Shown here piece after piece: positions 49,440 to 60,048 of a stretch of DNA of 64,000 bases (within the stretch, counting starts at the first letter, position 1; every line of letters begins with the position of its first letter). A program made the translations under genes and the position numbers. Under the pieces are notes generated by a model. That model was given only the letters and a program-made list of their open reading frames with translations, was not told the DNA's origin and did no database searches. Origin of the DNA: Ophiodon elongatus (Eukaryota; Chordata; Actinopteri; Perciformes; Hexagrammidae). The stretch lies in the NCBI GenBank assembly GCA_016806645.1, contig JACSYO010002006.1, forward strand, positions 993,501 to 1,057,500. Direction: 5' to 3'.

Positions 49440-50000
49440 GGATTTCTTCTTTTTTTTTTTCTTTATAAAAGCAAAAGCAGCAGTTTCTCCTATAGGTTCT
49501 AATTGATTGCAGTTGATATCCCTGCCTGGTTGTAACCAGCAGGTCCTATCAGCCTTTTTCTGTTTACCACATCGCGCTGTGTGCAGCCTGTAATGGGAGG
49601 CAACGTTATAGCCTGCAGTCATAGCAGCTCCATGACACAGACAGAGTGCCACTTGCTGCAAGAGACGGCCTGCAGCGGATATCTGCCAAAGCCCCACTGT
49701 TGTCAGTGTTCCTGAACATCTACCAAGCACAAATCATAGAACAGCAGCTCTACGGCCATGCATCTGCCCAAAGCAACCACCCAGCTGACAGACACAGTTA
49801 TTTTATCTTCAGCTCATCTAATTCCTATATTAGCCATAATATAGGCCCACTGGGATTGCACTATTCATTCCACAAAGAGCCTCAGATCTGTGTGAGCAAC
49901 ACAAGCTCACTGGCAGCAATCTGTATCTTTACCCACAATGCAGTCAAATATAAAGCAAGCCTCTAAAACCATCTGAATGAGCAGCAGGGGGACACACGGC
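49440..50000. other. Strong candidate conserved block near zic2
   Basis: About 500 bases of repeat-free, evenly complex DNA 1.5 kb beyond the zic2 stop: ggttctaattgattgcagtt near 49495, gttgtaaccagcaggtccta near 49529, tcagctcatctaattcctat near 49810 and gcccactgggattgcactat near 49845. Overlapping frames at 49431-49966 show no domain. It could be an enhancer or, less likely, an extended zic2 3' UTR. Conservation untested. Confidence 0.35.
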
Positions 50001-50698
50001 CGGCTCCCACTACAGGCCACAAACCAGAGCACGGAGAAGCTGCAGCTCAGAGGCTATACGGGCCTATAAGCCCAGTCAAGTTCAAGTTCACCAGCTCCTG
50101 TGCAGTGAAGTGTGTGTGTGTGTATGTGTGTGTGTAGGGGGAGGGGTCACATTTACAGGCTGTGTTTTCAAATAAACTCAGTAAGTGACCTGAGAAAATG
50201 TAAAGTGAGTTTAAAGATATGACACGGGGAAGAGGTCGGCTGTTTAGCCTCTGAAGGCAGAATGTAGAGGCTTTGTTCGCTCAGGTTTCTTGGCTTAAAT
50301 GAAACAGTTTTAACAATATTTTTCAACTTAGAACGCTCTTCCCTGTCATAGGTGGGCTTTCTCTACGAGAAAATTCAGACTGTGCACACAGGTCATTTAA
50401 ATTCCCCCCCAAAAATCTCCTGTTTTTTGTTGTTGCACCACAACAGCCACTCTGTGTCCGGCCCTGTAAGCTTTGCTGAGCTCGAGGTGAGACACCGCGA
50501 CGTCCTTTAACACGAGGACAAGAATCAAGGAGAAATTTGAGGGCCAGGTCTGAGATGGAGCAATGGAGATCCTGAATAATTCCAAAAACAAAACCAAGAG
50601 CCTCCCAAACAATAAATGGAACTCACTGAGCCGCACCAGCAAAACCCAAAAGCTTGGGGAAAAAGTCAAAAGGGGAATATTTAGCACTTGCAACACCT
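50001..50698. other. zic2 downstream flank
   Basis: Noncoding DNA with a short TG tract at 50110-50136. The most distal polyadenylation candidate of zic2 is just inside the next feature, so transcription probably ends here. Confidence 0.4.
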
Positions 50699-51506
50699 TT
50701 TATTATATTTGTATGCAGTAAAATTCTTATCACAATAAGGAAGGAAACACCTCTTAAAACTTTGAACAAAAGCACATAACGAAACAACTGCCCATGTTTA
50801 GCTCGCAATTGTACATATTTATAGTAAAGAAACATTCTTTTATAAATACTGTTTCATCTGTAGCAAGTAAATACCATAATTTAATTACAAATGGATAAAT
50901 ATGGCAGTTGATATTTACAAAAGGAAGGGTGTGTAGTTACAGAAAATTGAACGGCACAACGTTTATTTTCCTCACAATCCTCCAGATAGTATTTCACAAT
51001 TCAAACTTGCAAAGCACAAAACATCACAAGTTAAAGCCCAGCAAACTAAAAAATATACATTCACAAGCGTAATATTGTGGTCTGTTGGAGTTAAATGTTA
51101 ACTTTGGCACTCGTTCCAGTTTATAGATGTTTAGTATAGTACAATCAATTTGCCTTAGGATCACAATATTCAACATTATAGTACAAATTTTTTTTATTGT
51201 AATATGTGCACTAAAAGTCCAGTTAGAGAAATAGCTACCATTGAAGGAACATCGATACACCAAAGACTGACAAACTATCACAACCGATGGGGAAAGTGGG
51301 CTTTTTAGTAATTATTTACAATATGAAATACACCTCGACTATAATACATATTTTCCTCTGTTGATAATCCTCATCTTCCCTGGTGAAAAAAAATATCATA
51401 ATAAAGAAATGTTTTGTGTGCCCCTCCGTGTGCACGTGTCCCAAATCTCCTGCTGAACGGTCCAGTGCTGTGAAGTGAGTGTGTGTCGCTTCGTTGCAGC
51501 TCAGTC
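50699..51506 (-). other. zic2a: zic2 3' UTR (predicted)
   Basis: This AT-rich stretch follows the zic2 stop codon on the minus strand. AATAAA hexamers read on the minus strand lie at 51198-51193, 50967-50962 and 50704-50699, giving possible 3' UTRs of about 0.33, 0.56 and 0.82 kb. Two exact TGTAAATA words, the Pumilio-binding consensus, occur on the minus strand at 51320-51313 and 50919-50912. Which signal is used cannot be decided from sequence. Confidence 0.5.
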
Positions 51507-51849
51507 CTACACATACCATTCACTGAAATTGGAGGATAGGCCACTGTGGTTGGTGGTGTTGTGCACCGCCGAGGCTGGGGACAGGGTGGTGTTGCTCTGG
51601 GTCTCGGCGTTGGGAGACACCAGGCCCGGAGGTGTGGAGGACTCGTAGCCGGAGCTGGCTGCTGGTGAGGACTCTGATACTGGTGGGGAGGCTTCATGGA
51701 CCTGGAGGGGGGAGGAGGGAAACAGGAGAGATTAGTATTTACAATCAGGCACTAAGGGAAAGAATGTAGATGAGAATGAATGATGCACAATAAATGAATT
51801 ACAACAACAAAAAACACCATAATAAACATGGAGGCCTCACACACACACA

Positions 51850-51888
<39 letters not shown>

Positions 51889-53123
51889 CCTGGCATATTT
51901 ACCTTCATGTGTTTCCGTAGAGAGCTGGGGTGTGTGTAGGACTTGTCGCACATTTTGCAGAGGTAAGGCTTGTCCGACGTGTGAACGTGCATGTGTTTCT
52001 TTCGGTCGCTGCTGTTTGCAAACCTTCTGTCGCAGCCTTCAAACTCACACTGGAACGGCTTCTCTCCTGCAGGAAGGAGGAGGAGGAAAGGAAAAAAGAA
52101 AAAAAGAGAAGAAATGTCAGAATTTTACCCCACCATTTTTTATTTTATTTTATTTTTAAACAGAGAAATGCCTCTGGCTGCGTGTGTGACAACAAGGAGC
52201 TCCTTGGATGCGTAAAAATTCAAATGCAAAATTTAAAAAAGTTGCGGTGTAGTGTGAACGCGTTCCCTTAAATTCCCAGCAAACGGTGGCACTTTTAAAA
52301 CTACTCGGGTGATATCCCCCTATGTGCGATATTTAAGTTTAAGGCTGTTTTCAGAACAGAGATGAGTCGCAGTAGAGGGGGGTGGGTTCATAAATAATGC
52401 GCATAGTGATTTGTAGGGGGTTGGAGAGAGAGGGGGGGGGGGGGTAAGGCCATCCTCAGTGGGCCCTACAGAAGGCGAACCATTTGCCTGGGAGACAATA
52501 AAAATCTAATTAGCACCTGACCGATTTCATGGCACCCACACCATAATGTATTTCCCCCAAGAAAAATAAGTCCACGGGAAAGAAAAATGTGAAAAGAGGG
52601 CCTGTAATGGCCTCCCGTCTGGCACCTTTAGCTCTTATCTTATCTGAGAAGGGAAACCAAAAGGCGCTCCTCGCGATTAGAAACAGGGCTGTCCGCGGCT
52701 CTACCTCCACGCGACACACGAGTCTCCCGAATAAAAACTGAATCCATGAGGAGAATTCGGTGTAAATAATACTACTACTACTACTACGACCGGCAAAAAA
52801 AATCCACGCGATGGGATTTATAACGCGAGAGCTGTGTGAAAAGCTACACCAATTGATGTGATTTACTACACCAGCCTGTCTGCACGCAACGCGCTCCCAC
52901 TGTCCCCTTTGACCCAATTTATTTTTTTGCAAAGTCCATCTCTCACCCACCCCCTCACCCCCTCACCCTCACCCCCCGCCCCCTAAAAAAACTGTAAAAC
53001 ACTGTAAAACATCGGCAGACCATGTGAATTTATTTTCAACACGTTTGGAGAGATTTGTTTAAGAAATAAAAAACGTGCCCGTGCACTATCCCGCTATTCG
53101 GAACTAATTTGTCCTCCTCTCTT

Positions 53124-53154
<31 letters not shown>

Positions 53155-54361
53155 TAAATCTACTCTGTCTGTTTCTATGAATACTACCGCCTTTAGCAGC
53201 CTGAAATAGTCGCTGATAATTAGATCTTAATTCGTGTTTGCCTTGGCGAGGGCGCGTGTTTGCAACGGAGAAATAAACGCACACGCCGGCTTAGTGGAGG
53301 CGAGTCACAGCACCCAAAACACCAACCAATAAAATAAAGAAGAAGAGGAAATAAAATAAAGCCTCTGGCATTGTTGTGTGATATTTACCTGTGTGAGTTC
53401 TCTTGTGTATCTTCAAGTTTTCCGACCGCGCGAACACCTTCCCGCAGCCGGGGAAGGGGCACGGGAACGGCTTCTCCCCGGTGTGCACCCGAATGTGGTT
53501 CACCAGTTTGTATTTCGCCTTGAACGGCTTGCTCTCCCGGACGCAGTCCTCCCAGAAGCAGACGTGGTTGGTCTGCTCCGGTCCGCCGACGTGCTCCACC
53601 GAGACGTGCGTGACCAGCTCGTGCATGGTGCTGAAAGTTTTGTTGCAGCTCTTCTTCGGGTTGCTGAGCTGCTCGGGGTCGATCCACTTGCAGATGAGCT
53701 CCTGCTTGATGCACTGCTGCCGCATGTAGCGGAAGAAGGCACCGGGGTGGTGGTGGGCTGCCATGTTCATCCCCATGTTCATATTCATGGAGCCGTACTG
53801 GTTGTGCAGCTGCGCGGCCGAGTACGGGTCGGTCCGCGGGCTGGAGACCTGGTGGTACTGCTCGGAGCGTCCGAAAACCTCCCCGGGTAGTCCGAGCCTC
53901 ATCTGCCCGTTGAGCACGTTCGGGGAGCCGTGGGAGCCGTGCTGGTCGTGGATCCCCGGGAACAGAATGTGGCCTTGAGTGTCTGTATGGGAGTGATGCA
54001 GGGACCCCGCCGCGGGGCCAAAAATAGCGTGCTGGCCGCTCGCCGGAGAGGACTCTCCGAAGCCGCGGCTGCGAAAGAGAAAGTCCCTGGTGGAGTTGAA
54101 CGGCGAGCTCGCGTACGACGTGACATGAGCGGCGTGAGCCCCGAGAGCCGCGGCGGGGTAGCCCGGCGCCTGGCTGGTGAAGGCAGAGCTCTGTCCCGGG
54201 GAGAGGTCGTGGTTGAGCTTAAACGCGCCCATGTGCGCGGAGTCCACGAAGCTGTTCTGTGCCAAACTCAAGTCTCTCTCCTGCATCTCGCTCGCCGAGT
54301 GATGCCTGGCAAACGACCCCACTCCCAGTCCGGGGAACTGGTGACCGGCATCCAGTAACAT
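51507..54361 (-). CDS. zic2a: Zic2 zinc-finger transcription factor (complete, three coding exons)
   Basis: Nuclear C2H2 transcription factor. In vertebrates Zic2 binds GC-rich sites and regulates neural plate, forebrain midline, neural crest and somite development. Coding exons are 54361-53389, 52066-51903 and 51701-51507, with GT-AG introns, giving 443 aa. The protein starts MLLDAGHQF and ends NFSEWYV. Landmarks are the ZOC motif STRDFLFR (90-97), the ZF-NC region just before the fingers (about 207-226), and five C2H2 fingers: ZF1 C224/C239/H247/H252, ZF2 C268/C273/H289/H293, ZF3 C301/C306/H319/H323, ZF4 C331/C336/H349/H353, ZF5 C361/C364/H377/H381. The Q after EKPF in finger 4, the RYMRQQCIKQ insert and NMNMGMNM mark it as Zic2 rather than Zic1 or Zic3. 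The start is the first in-frame AUG (A at -3), with an in-frame TAA upstream at 54463-54461. Finger 2 reads EDCVRESKPF. The histidine and alanine tracts are much shorter than in mammals. The a-paralogue is inferred from the adjacent zic5. Confidence 0.96.
51702..51902 (-). other. zic2a: zic2 intron 2
   Basis: A 201-base intron that splits finger 5 between KHMK and VH, phase 0 (AAG|gtaaat ... ctccag|GTC). Most of it is a (CA)n microsatellite at 51839-51886. Confidence 0.92.
51839..51886. repeat. (CA)n microsatellite in zic2 intron 2
   Basis: CA units with one TA interruption. On the transcribed strand it reads (TG)n and lies within about 140 bases of the downstream acceptor, so length changes could affect splicing of this short intron. 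Confidence 0.95.
52067..53388 (-). other. zic2a: zic2 intron 1 with conserved-looking core
   Basis: A 1322-base intron at the family-conserved position after HT of the finger 3-4 linker, phase 1 (ACACAG|gtaaat ... ctgcag|GAGAG). The part 52450-52700 is repeat-free and high-complexity (gcgaaccatttgcctgggag, aaaaatctaattagcacctg), suggesting an intronic enhancer. A (CT)n tract at 53118-53152 and G/C runs near 52430 and 52950 are low-complexity. Confidence 0.85.
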
Positions 54362-54380
54362 TATTTCAGCAGTTTCTCTC

Positions 54381-54424
<44 letters not shown>

Positions 54425-54935
54425 GGTTTGAATCAAATCGGGGGCTATGCGGCGAATAAGTTAAAGAACAAAATCAAATGGTGGAGAGCAACGATTCAAC
54501 TTCCAGACCTTGGAGACACCATATCAGGCGTGATTCAAAACCGCTGCTCCGCTCACGAGGAGAGAGAGGGGGAGATAAAAAAAATAAGAAGAAATCAGCT
54601 CGGCTTATCGGATCTACTTCTTAGTTAAGTTGTGCCTCAAAAAAAAAATCCAAACGAAGTGAGGAGTTTCCCCGTGTCCTCGTCTCTTGACTGCGACAGT
54701 TGGCTGCGTTCAACAACCCACCCCCCCTGCACGAAAAAAAAAAAAAAACCACCCAAAAATATATATATATGCAGTCGGAAGAATGAAATAATTATCTTAC
54801 TGGGTGTCCTCTGCGCGCACAGAGCGAGAGTGGCCAGAGCATCTCAGTGAAAAACGCCTTTCTGATTTTGGGGGGCATGGAATTTATTTCTCCGGGCTCG
54901 CCTGCGTTTTCTCGCGGAGGGTCCCTGTTTCTCCG
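54362..54935 (-). other. zic2a: zic2 5' UTR (predicted) with (AAC)n tract
   Basis: The region between the predicted start site and the AUG. On the minus strand it carries (AAC) repeats at 54425-54381, ending about 20 bases before the AUG. The frame is open through the tract (14 Asn codons), but no AUG lies between the in-frame TAA at 54463-54461 and the accepted start. Only TTG, ATA and ATT codons could extend it. Confidence 0.5.
54381..54425. repeat. (GTT)n/(AAC)n trinucleotide repeat
   Basis: About 14 to 15 perfect units immediately upstream of the zic2 AUG. Confidence 0.95.
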
Positions 54936-55044
54936 TGGACTGGCTCTACCTCCTCTTCCGCCCCCTTTAAACTGGAGCCCGTTCATTCGCTCCTCGCGGT
55001 CTCATTGGCCGCCGCGCCTCATCAATCCCAGGTGCCCCTCCAAT
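54936..55044 (-). promoter_or_regulatory. zic2a: zic2 core promoter (predicted)
   Basis: On the minus strand there is a CCAAT box at 55008-55004, then a TTTAAA TATA-like box at 54971-54966, followed at once by the GC box GGGGGCGG (54965-54958). A second CCAAT lies on the plus strand at 55040-55044. Order and spacing fit a start site near 54935 and a 5' UTR of about 570 bases. Inferred from motifs only. Confidence 0.45.
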
Positions 55045-56454
55045 AGCAGGTAGTGCTCGGGCGACTTAATAGCGCATCGCCATTTTTTTTCCACTAATAA
55101 TTACCGCCTACTTTTAGGAGAGGATTTTTTTTTTACGGATGGGGGGGGGGGGGGTTATATACAGGCTGAGGGATCGCGACAAGGGAGAGGAGAGGACATG
55201 TTTTGGGTTGTTTATATTCCAGTAGGTGCCAAGTTGTAGTAATACAAGACAGAAATTTGAAAAATAATTACATTGGAGGTAAATATTAAGATCGAGGTTA
55301 AGAAATTGGGTAGTTTTTTTTATTTGATTTTTTAAACCTAAAAATAATACTGTAGCCCTGTGTATGTTGTATTTCGTAATTATAATTATAATTATAATTT
55401 AAAAAATAACAATAACGCTCTAGGGCCGTGTTATTACATATGTGGCCATCAATTAACCACCACGAAATCTAAAACTGGACTATTTAGTGGCTAAATGTTC
55501 AGTAGCCTACACACGCACGCCAGAGTGGCTGCAGGAAGGGGAGGGGGGAGGAGGGGGGGAGACGTGTAAACTGATTTCCAGGCATCTTCCCTCCCATAAA
55601 GCATCCTGTGATGTTTGATATATTAAATATTTTTATTGATCCCCAAAGTCTGCTAAAAAAAATACTAAAGGGTGCTTTAAGCCTCCTGGGCAAATAAAAA
55701 AAAACAAAAAACATAATGTACTAAAAATGCAAGAACACACCTTTTTATTTGTTGTTGAAATGGGCTGAATGTACTGCTGTAAAACCTCCCACTTTTTTTC
55801 TTCCTTTTTTTTATAGAAAAAAAAAGGCACGAGAACACGTTATAATAAATAGCTCTATTGAAACACATACCACCTATAGGTTTTAAAAGGCTGATATAAT
55901 AATCGCTCGTTAAAGTTAAGATGGAGTTCCCAGAATCCCTGAGATGCAGACGAAGCTCTCGCCCTCCGGTTCCTCGCAGCTGAAACAGCACATGTGGCTC
56001 CATATGGAGTCCAGTGGTTGTGGAACCACAGCCGGGCCTTCAGCGGCGCTCCGCTGCTCGCACCATAACCGTGTTGTTGGTTCCTTCTTTTTTTTTTAAC
56101 GGTTCCATATGTTCCTGGTTCTGGTTCTCACGTTCGACCGCAGCGATTAAGTGACATGTTCTGGGTGGTGAGCCGCGTTGGGATCCGTGTTAACCATCGA
56201 GTGGTCTGTGAGGTCGAGCCTTCAACTTAGTGGTAGTGATGCGCGAGTGTTAGTGAGTGAGATGTTATGGTGCATGGCTGCAGCCATACAGCATTCTGTG
56301 CTTTACACTGTTCACCATAGTATCTGAATTCTTAATGTGACTTACTTTTTTTATTTTTTAGCACAAACATGTATAAATGACAGAGAAAGGTCATGAACAT
56401 GTTTAAAAAAACAAGGATTTGCTTAATTTACTGGCAACTTTCCATTACAAGCAT
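55045..56454. other. zic2-zic5 intergenic, zic2-proximal part
   Basis: Contains a run of about 15 G at 55140-55154, AT-rich DNA at 55200-55480 with (AATTAT)-like units at 55377-55400, and a G-rich patch at 55538-55562. Candidate shared regulatory DNA of the divergent pair. No gene seen. Confidence 0.4.
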
Positions 56455-56471
56455 GCACCGAATCCTCCCTG

Positions 56472-56535
<64 letters not shown>

Positions 56536-56586
56536 ATTTCAAATATATATATATGTATATATATATATATTTACAGGGAGGATTTG

Positions 56587-56590
<4 letters not shown>
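56455..56590. repeat. Long AT-rich palindrome
   Basis: Arms 56455-56477 and 56568-56590 are inverted copies (gcaccgaatcctccctgtaa against ttacagggaggatttggtgc) with one mismatch. The DNA between them is almost entirely (AT)n, so the whole 136 bases can fold into one hairpin or extrude as a cruciform. Confidence 0.9.

Positions 56591-56661
<71 letters not shown>
56591..56661. repeat. (AT)n then (AC)n compound microsatellite
   Basis: About 17 AT units followed by about 18 AC units, directly adjoining the palindrome. Confidence 0.95.
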
Positions 56662-56663
<2 letters not shown>

Positions 56664-57331
56664 CCACGCACCACATCTGCTCATTCACCCACAAGTCAAA
56701 GGAAGTTTACTTACATTTTCACCAACTCAGAAAATCCCACAAGTTGTCCCGTTCCTCTCTCTCCCTCTCACACACACACACATACAACTGCTTCAGCCCT
56801 CCGGTGCTCTTAAGCAGGCAAATAACTGAGACGGAGAGGGAAACGTTTAAAAACTTTTTTTTTGTTGGGTGAAATTGTGTGTGTCTCTTAGCTCGGAGTG
56901 GGACAGGCTGAGCGTTGTGTGTGTGCCATTCTTCCCAGTCTATTTCAGCCCGCACCACAGGAAACGCAGGAGCTGATCCAAGTTCAAAGTCACGTCTGCC
57001 GACCCTTATAAGAAGCTCTTTATTTCTCTTGGAAAAAAAAACTCCCCCAGATAGAGAGAAAAGCGAAATTAAAAAAGGGGAGAAAAGAAAGAAAAAAATC
57101 TATCGGGTACAGAGAGGCACATGGCTGCTTCTGCTTGGAGAAGAAAAGGGGGTCCTGCCTATTGAAAAATCCCCCCAAGACCAGTATTTCAACAGGTTCT
57201 AGTACCAGCAGTATACTCACCGAGACGTGGCCCGCGGATTCTTTAAACCGAAATTACAGGAAATAGGTTGTGATATCTGAAGTTACAGCTTTGAGTATGA
57301 CGCAGAGCTAATCGATAAAGGCGCACTGACT

Positions 57332-57334
<3 letters not shown>
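56662..57334. other. zic2-zic5 intergenic, nothing recognised
   Basis: Unique sequence with a small CA/CT patch at 56755-56785. No coding signal. Confidence 0.4.

Positions 57335-57384
<50 letters not shown>
57335..57384. repeat. (TG)n microsatellite
   Basis: About 25 perfect TG units. Confidence 0.95.
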
Positions 57385-57388
<4 letters not shown>

Positions 57389-57604
57389 CGTTACAGTTGA
57401 GGGGGCCAAAGGCGTAATATTCCTCCTCTCTGCTATCATGACAATATCAATATGTTGACACACTGGAAGGTTACTTGTGTGGCTCCTGTGACCTTGTGTT
57501 TCATGGATGTTTGACCCATGACCCGTTAAGACCACATATGTTGCACTCTTGACTCCTTTTGGTAAAATAACCCTGTTTATGACAAAGCGTCTTTGTTTTA
57601 GAGC

Positions 57605-57621
57605 GAGGGGGGGAGAGAGAG

Positions 57622-57678
<57 letters not shown>
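57605..57678. repeat. (GA)n microsatellite
   Basis: GA units with a GCGA interruption near the 5' end. Confidence 0.95.
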
Positions 57679-57759
57679 CTATAAGGAAGCTATAAGTCAA
57701 TACAAATTAACCCGTTCCTTTCAGAAAGTTCAGATAAGAGTTTCTTCCTATTATTCATT

Positions 57760-58160
57760 TGACGTGGCAGAATATGACGGATGTGTGTCAGCGACGGGCG
57801 ACACATCAGCAGGAATTATATTTAAAAAAAATGTTCGCAGCAAAAGTATAATTCTCGTTGTTAATTCTGTGCGGATTACGGGACTCATTTAATGTGGTGT
57901 TTCATTTAATGCGTATGAAATAGGGCCCCCTTTAAACAAATCATAAACAGTGCACCCACTGCTCCGCGCGTGTTTTATGAGTTTCCAGATGCTCTCATTG
58001 GAGCTGGACATGTTTTATTTATTTCACTAAATAACTAAAACACGTGGTCATGGTGGACTTTTTTTTTTCTTCTTTCTTTTTTTGTGACTTTTAAATGATT
58101 AAAAAAAATATACAGATGTGACAGAGTCATTGTGCTAATAAATACGAGCAGCTGTTAATG
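57760..58160. other. Candidate shared zic2/zic5 enhancer
   Basis: Repeat-free block with gactcatttaatgtggtgtt near 57881, cctttaaacaaatcataaac near 57930 and gctctcattggagctggaca near 57991. It stands out from the microsatellites around it. Location between divergent promoters makes a shared role plausible. Conservation untested. Confidence 0.33.
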
Positions 58161-59758
58161 AACAATAAAAAACAGGCAGAAAAAACCGCGTCTCACTGTT
58201 AATTAATACATATGTATTGTTATTATAATGATGTTCTTTATTTATTTTTGCAGGACAATAGCACGTTATATATCAGTTGTAAAATAAAAAAGTTTTGACA
58301 TACAGTTTTGACGTACAGCGTTTGTTTCAGTTGCTGAATATCAAGTTCATAAATCAGCTTTTCCCCCACAGAGGAGCGCGTGCAACAGGCCCCATAACAT
58401 GGAAAGCCTTCCCTCTCGAGCACGGTGGAAATCAATTATAGAACATGGTCCTGAGTGGGGAAATGTGGTGTTCATTATATTCTTGAAGTTTTTACTTCTT
58501 TTTTTTTGAGGGGGTCCTAAGGCCAGCTCCCGTTCGACTTACAGAAACTCTGATGACGTGGTGATTTGTAGTTTGGAGGCCAGCTCCCACGGATCGATTG
58601 GAAAGGTGTCCGAATGAAGACGTATCGATGACAGATCCACGTCCTGCGGTCAACCGGGGACTATGCGAGTGGCCCGTGATCCGTCCGATGGGCAACTTAA
58701 AGTTTTTACACTGCCAACTCCAATTATAATCAAAATGACAAATGGTTGGTAAATAATGCTGAGAATAAAAATTAATGCATGGCACCTTTTACAAGTCAGA
58801 GACATTCACTATAATAAGACTATAATAAAGGTCACGCTGTGATACTCTTAGTCTTAATTTACTGTTATGATGTTTATAACTCATGCTTAAGGTCGGCCTT
58901 CACTTGTAATATATTTAAGCCAAGATAAATTAATTTAATGGGATTTTTTTTATTGGGGCATTATGAAAAAGTGCCTGCACTAATAACAATTTATGACATG
59001 TTCATTGTTTTTTCCTAACTTCAGCATTTTAGTATGATTGGGTTGACAGCCTACACTACCCATAATTCAATTTAAAGCTTCTTTGAATTGAAGTGCAGCA
59101 GTCATGTTATTTCTATGAGCATTGGGAAGAATAGGGTTCAAATGAATGATCTTAAAAAAAATCTAATATTCCTCTGATGATTTAATTTAATTTATTGTAT
59201 TTATATCCAATCACCATTTTACGGCAATTTGTTTTCAGTGAAATAGTTATAATTTAAACATGCAATAACTTTCCACAGGTTCGCTTTTTGCATTTTATAT
59301 TTTCCTGACAAATCATGTGAAGTCTTAGGAGCTTCTTTTTTCTTTTTTTTTTTTTCGAAAATCCTTCTCGAAAAAAATTAAATAATAATAATAATAAATA
59401 TATATATATCCACACGCCTAATAAATGCGCCCTCAGCGTTGTCTTCTTTACGCATCTATACACTGCAGTCACATACATCTCTCCACCAGCAGCGGGCTTC
59501 TTTTACTCTCTCTCTCTCTACCTCTCTCTCTCTCGGCGACATCAAATCAATAGTAAAGACACTTTACCAGATAAACTGGGCTGCATTTGCCACATAAAAA
59601 CGGACTTCTCGGTCCTCCACATGCGCCAGCAAAATACGGAGAGAGCCGCGCAAAAAAAACAACAACAACAAAAAATACAGAAAACAACAACAACAACACA
59701 GATCTGCCGGTAACTTTGTGAGTACAACTTTTTGGAGTCAACAGCGATAAAGAGAGTG
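58161..59758. other. zic2-zic5 intergenic, zic5-proximal part
   Basis: AT-rich sequence. Includes short repeats aggccagctccc at 58522 and 58578, (ATA)n at 59383-59408, CT tract at 59507-59534, and (CAA)n patches at 59660-59700. No gene seen. Confidence 0.4.
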
Positions 59759-60015
59759 AGGGGGCGGAACCCTGCTGAGCCCCTGCGCTGAACGACAGCC
59801 AATCGCTTCGTTCTCCTAACTGCCAGTCACCAAAATCCGTCCAATACCCGCGGTGCCATTTCTAAACTGTATTCCCCACTGTGTCCTCCAACTGTTGTAT
59901 GTTCTGCCAATCGCTTGAGGACAGAGTGGGAAAAGGGAGCAAGCAGAGTTAGAAGCCGGACAAAAGAACTTATAGAGCCCCTTATATACATATTTTCCTA
60001 ATGTTTTAGAGAGCG
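59759..60015 (+). promoter_or_regulatory. zic5: zic5 core promoter (predicted)
   Basis: A GC box (gggggcgg, 59759-59766) is followed by three CCAAT boxes on the plus strand at 59799-59803, 59841-59845 and 59907-59911. Two of them share the extended word gccaatcgctt. A TATATA box lies at 59983-59988. A start site near 60015 and a 5' UTR of only about 55 bases are inferred. Confidence 0.55.
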
Positions 60016-60048
60016 TGGCGGGGTGAGAAACAATCGCGGTGAGCGCGG

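Noticed and set aside
51371..51697. 108-codon Pro-rich frame over zic2 exon 3
   Set aside because: Out of frame with the splice junction. The in-frame reading gives VHEASPP through EWYV.
53385..54358. Open frames overlapping the zic2 exon on either strand (up to 170 codons)
   Set aside because: They are shadows of a GC-rich coding exon in other frames and match no family.
54362..54436. Poly-Asn N-terminal extension of Zic2
   Set aside because: The extension begins at TTG (54436-54434). No AUG is in frame, and the family start MLLDAG is at 54361.
56423..56872. Tyr/Ile-rich frames of up to 159 codons
   Set aside because: Translations of (AT)n and (CA)n repeats.
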